64,000 bases of DNA, from positions 3,365,440 through 3,429,439 of the forward strand of contig CM043807.1 of NCBI GenBank assembly GCA_023974075.1, given 5' to 3'. Below the pieces are notes generated by a model that had not been told where the DNA came from, searched no databases, and worked only from the letters and a program-made list of their open reading frames with translations. This DNA comes from Chaenocephalus aceratus. Taxonomy: Eukaryota > Chordata > Actinopteri > Perciformes > Channichthyidae. Below are positions 61,441-64,000 of this stretch, piece by piece. The stretch's first letter is position 1. Each line of letters opens with the position of its first letter. The translations under genes were made by a program, and so were the position numbers.

Positions 61441-62100
61441 ACTGGTTGTGATCAATCTGCCATGCAAAGTTAAAGGGACCCTATAATGCCTATTTTCAGG
61501 TTTCATGTTTTTTTGTGTCTCTACCTGTGACTATCTCCATGCTTTAATCAGGGATGCAAACTCATCAGGTATGAAAAAGGTGACAAGGATCGAGCCCCCC
61601 GACCCCACGGAATATCGGCTTTAAAATTAGGAATAACATTGATTTTAGCAGTCAGAACAACTAAAGCAGCAGTGTTAATAAGAAACAGAAACGCCAAAGA
61701 GTCACATCTAATATAGATATATATAAAGCATTTATTTTAATTGTGTAGCAGTGAGTTTACAATTTTGGCAGCACTGTTGAGCATTTGAAAATGTATTTTC
61801 ATGCCTCTGTACACGGCTTAGTCTTTCTATCTTATAGCCACTGGTGTAAAGTAACTAAGTTCATAAACTCAAGTACTACTTGGGGTACAATTGTGAGATA
61901 CTTGTACTTTATTTAAGTATTTCAATGTTTCTTTTGCTACTTTGTACTTCTAATCCACTACATTCAGAGGTACATGGTGTACTTTACTCCACTACATGTA
62001 TTTATACCTTTAGTTACTTCACATATGCGGATGAATGATGTGAAATATAATCAAGTGTTAAATCAGACTTTAGTTCCACCTGGAGTAAATCACAAGCTAC
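61441..62100. repeat. Fish MITE-type repeats
   Basis: 61475-61560 has CCCTATAATGCCTATTTTCA, a common fish non-autonomous element end. 61850-62095 resembles 1065-1210 (ATGATGTGAAATATAA, AATCAGACTTTAGTT) in the same orientation, another dispersed repeat. Confidence 0.55.
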
Positions 62101-62439
62101 CCTGCAGCAGAGCCATATAATAGAGAGTTACGACAACGGAAGTCCAAAAACGGTTATCGTCACGTGGTTCCATGTAGACGAGGATCGTTCCCCGGAAGTT
62201 CATGGCGGCAATGTGAATGCATTGATAACAGGAATAGAACTACTACGATTTTTGGTATTAGTAGTGAATAAAGGTTTTGATTTGCAATATTTATACAACA
62301 AATCGATATGTGTATGTATTTACATCAATATGTTTTTAAAAAATAAAATAGAATTGCTAATATTAAGTGATAATATTAGGATTAGTGTGAACAACTAGTT
62401 TTACATGTTACTAACAGTGCCTTGGTTAAAGAGCCTGTT

Positions 62440-62620
62440 GCTGTTTAATTCAACAACGTCCTCCAACTCATACGACCAAATGGGTCGATTGTTTAAGAAC
62501 CTTATTACGACCAAATATGTCGTTTGTTCAAGCGCTTAATACGACCTATAATTACGTTTTAAAATTGTCGGCCTCTAGTGCTCCCGTTCAATGCAACGTA
62601 CAGAGGGTTGTTTATTCACA
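62440..62620. repeat. ACGACC/GGTCGT-rich repeat
   Basis: Three spaced units of the form ACGACCAAAT-GGTCG-TTGTT-AAG, partly self-complementary, within 100 bp. No gene. Confidence 0.5.
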
Positions 62621-62639
62621 AATAACCCTCTCTGTAAAT

Positions 62640-64000
62640 CCTAAAATTGTAGGATAGTTTGGCCATTAAAACGCTTTATGATTAGATTCTAGCGAGAAGT
62701 ATATATTGTACTTTTAGAATCCACGTCCAGTCGATATGTAGGATCTATAGTTTGATTAGATATTACGAAGATGATTTAGGTTTCGTCAGGACAAACGTGT
62801 ATATATTGCGGCAAGCTTCCATGTAAAGTTACGGTTGAAAACAGTATTTCGGTCTGGCCGTTTTCATAATAAAACCAATGATCAAATGATTTAACAGTGA
62901 TATCTGCACTACACATCCACTAAAAAACATCAGTTTATCCTAGTTAATTATACGACATTAATTGGTTTAAATTCTGTTCAATGCTTTTGTGTTTTTCCCA
63001 TAGGTTTTTCTCTTTCGATTCTGAGAGACACCTTTCTGTTTTCAGAGGTTTTTGATAGGCTAAAAATCACGCCGCAATGCACGTCGGGATATGGTGTTTA
63101 TGTGATATGAAAATCGGAAAACATTCAAAAAATAATAATAAACTTTATTCCGAGTGCTCTTGCTTTTCTCTTTGAAAGTCATCACATAACGGCATTGCAA
63201 TACACGGTTCGGCTGCATTAAATATTACAGATCTGCCGTAGATATGTATTTATAGAGCCCTGATCAGAAGACCTTTTGACAAACTGGAGAGATGCCGCCA
63301 AAACTGAATACGTGACGTTGAACCATAAATATATCAACATTAAAACAATCTTCCATTTCTTTTCACACAATACGTCTCCTTGCAGTATCAACACTAATTC
63401 GGCTGACTTTTATATTTGATCCAATTAGTAGATCGGCTGTGTTTACACCATAAAGGTGGCACAGCTGATATAAAGGGACTTTTTTGTAGTTTTAAAGATA
63501 TACTGATTTTCTGAACTAACTTTCCAACTCCTCATGCAAGTTGAAGCTGTTACAGGTCTATACAGTTCATGGTACATGCCTAAGCTTCCACATCGAGAGA
63601 CTGAAACTGTATTTTCCTTTAACGTTCTGTTTTAATTTCCCAATAAAGTTTATAGTCATATTATGTACGATATTATTATGTTTGTTATTAACTAGACCAC
63701 TGGTCTAAACCGCAACCTCCTACGTGGTTAAAGCACGTTATTGAATTTAGTTGTAGAATAAGTTTATATTTGATGAAAACATTTAAATATTAAGAGTAGC
63801 CTACATACAAAATAGGGGTCAATGATAGAAATATAGAATGGAAAATATCAAGAAGATACTGTAGTGATCTCTACAATAAAACAATTTAGTGCAGGACATC
63901 CAAAGATATTAACAGGAGGCTGTGCAAAACAGACAAACTGATAAGGCTGAATTTTACTCAGGTGTAAACTAAAAGTCTGATTTAAGGGTTTGTTTATATT
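62640..64000. mobile_element. Diverged inverted copy of the 1-3238 element, cut by window end
   Basis: 62650-62720 resembles the terminal repeat (TTTGGCCATTAAAA). 63150-63250 matches 2400-2530 reversed (GTGCTCTTGCTTTTCTCTTT), 63290-63480 matches 2150-2360 reversed, and 63700-64000 matches 1165-2000 reversed. Confidence 0.75.

Overview
The window looks like teleost fish DNA. It carries an intron-rich vertebrate myosin gene embedded in typical fish transposons: L2-type LINEs, a DIRS-type retrotransposon, Ty3/gypsy, Harbinger-like and hAT elements, and Maverick/Polinton-like elements. I see no tRNA, rRNA or CRISPR array.

Host gene. A class XV unconventional myosin (most like MYO15B) runs on the minus strand from a start codon near 60432 to the last visible exon at 3554, and continues beyond the window. 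Sixteen coding exons can be placed by splice sites and reading phase. They give a long, highly charged N-terminal extension, then the motor domain from its N-terminal region through the P-loop and switch regions to about the relay/converter side. Six single-base frame breaks occur in these exons, two of them in runs of eight A/T, so either the assembly carries small errors or the gene is decaying. A 32 kb intron (9318-41537) holds most of the mobile DNA.

The most unusual content is a pair of Polinton-related palindromic elements. Element 1 (10570-24030) has a perfect 6-bp target duplication (CCTGTC), ends in AG...CT, and is two 6.4 kb near-identical inverted arms around a 0.7 kb spacer. It contains a broken Polinton-type integrase fragment and several small unrecognised genes, but no polymerase, ATPase or capsid gene. 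Element 2 (44295-52256) has the same palindrome junction at the same base of the same gene, so the palindrome appears to be an inherited, mobile architecture rather than a one-off rearrangement. Element 2 keeps an extra 3.2 kb in one arm, with a gene for a two-repeat PC4-like protein.

Layout: 1-3238 inverted-repeat element; 3239-3835 minisatellite, (TG)n and myosin exon; 3839-8541 Harbinger-like element split by a LINE; 9020-9317 two myosin exons; 10021-10383 MITE; 10390-29430 DIRS element interrupted by Polinton-like element 1; 29431-36866 L2 LINE interrupted by gypsy pieces and a second L2; 36867-41348 hAT elements and an L2 remnant; 41538-43861 seven myosin exons with a Harbinger-like MITE; 44295-52256 Polinton-like element 2; 52464-60432 myosin 5' exons with a hAT and another TIR element; 60433-64000 upstream sequence and an inverted copy of the 1-3238 element.
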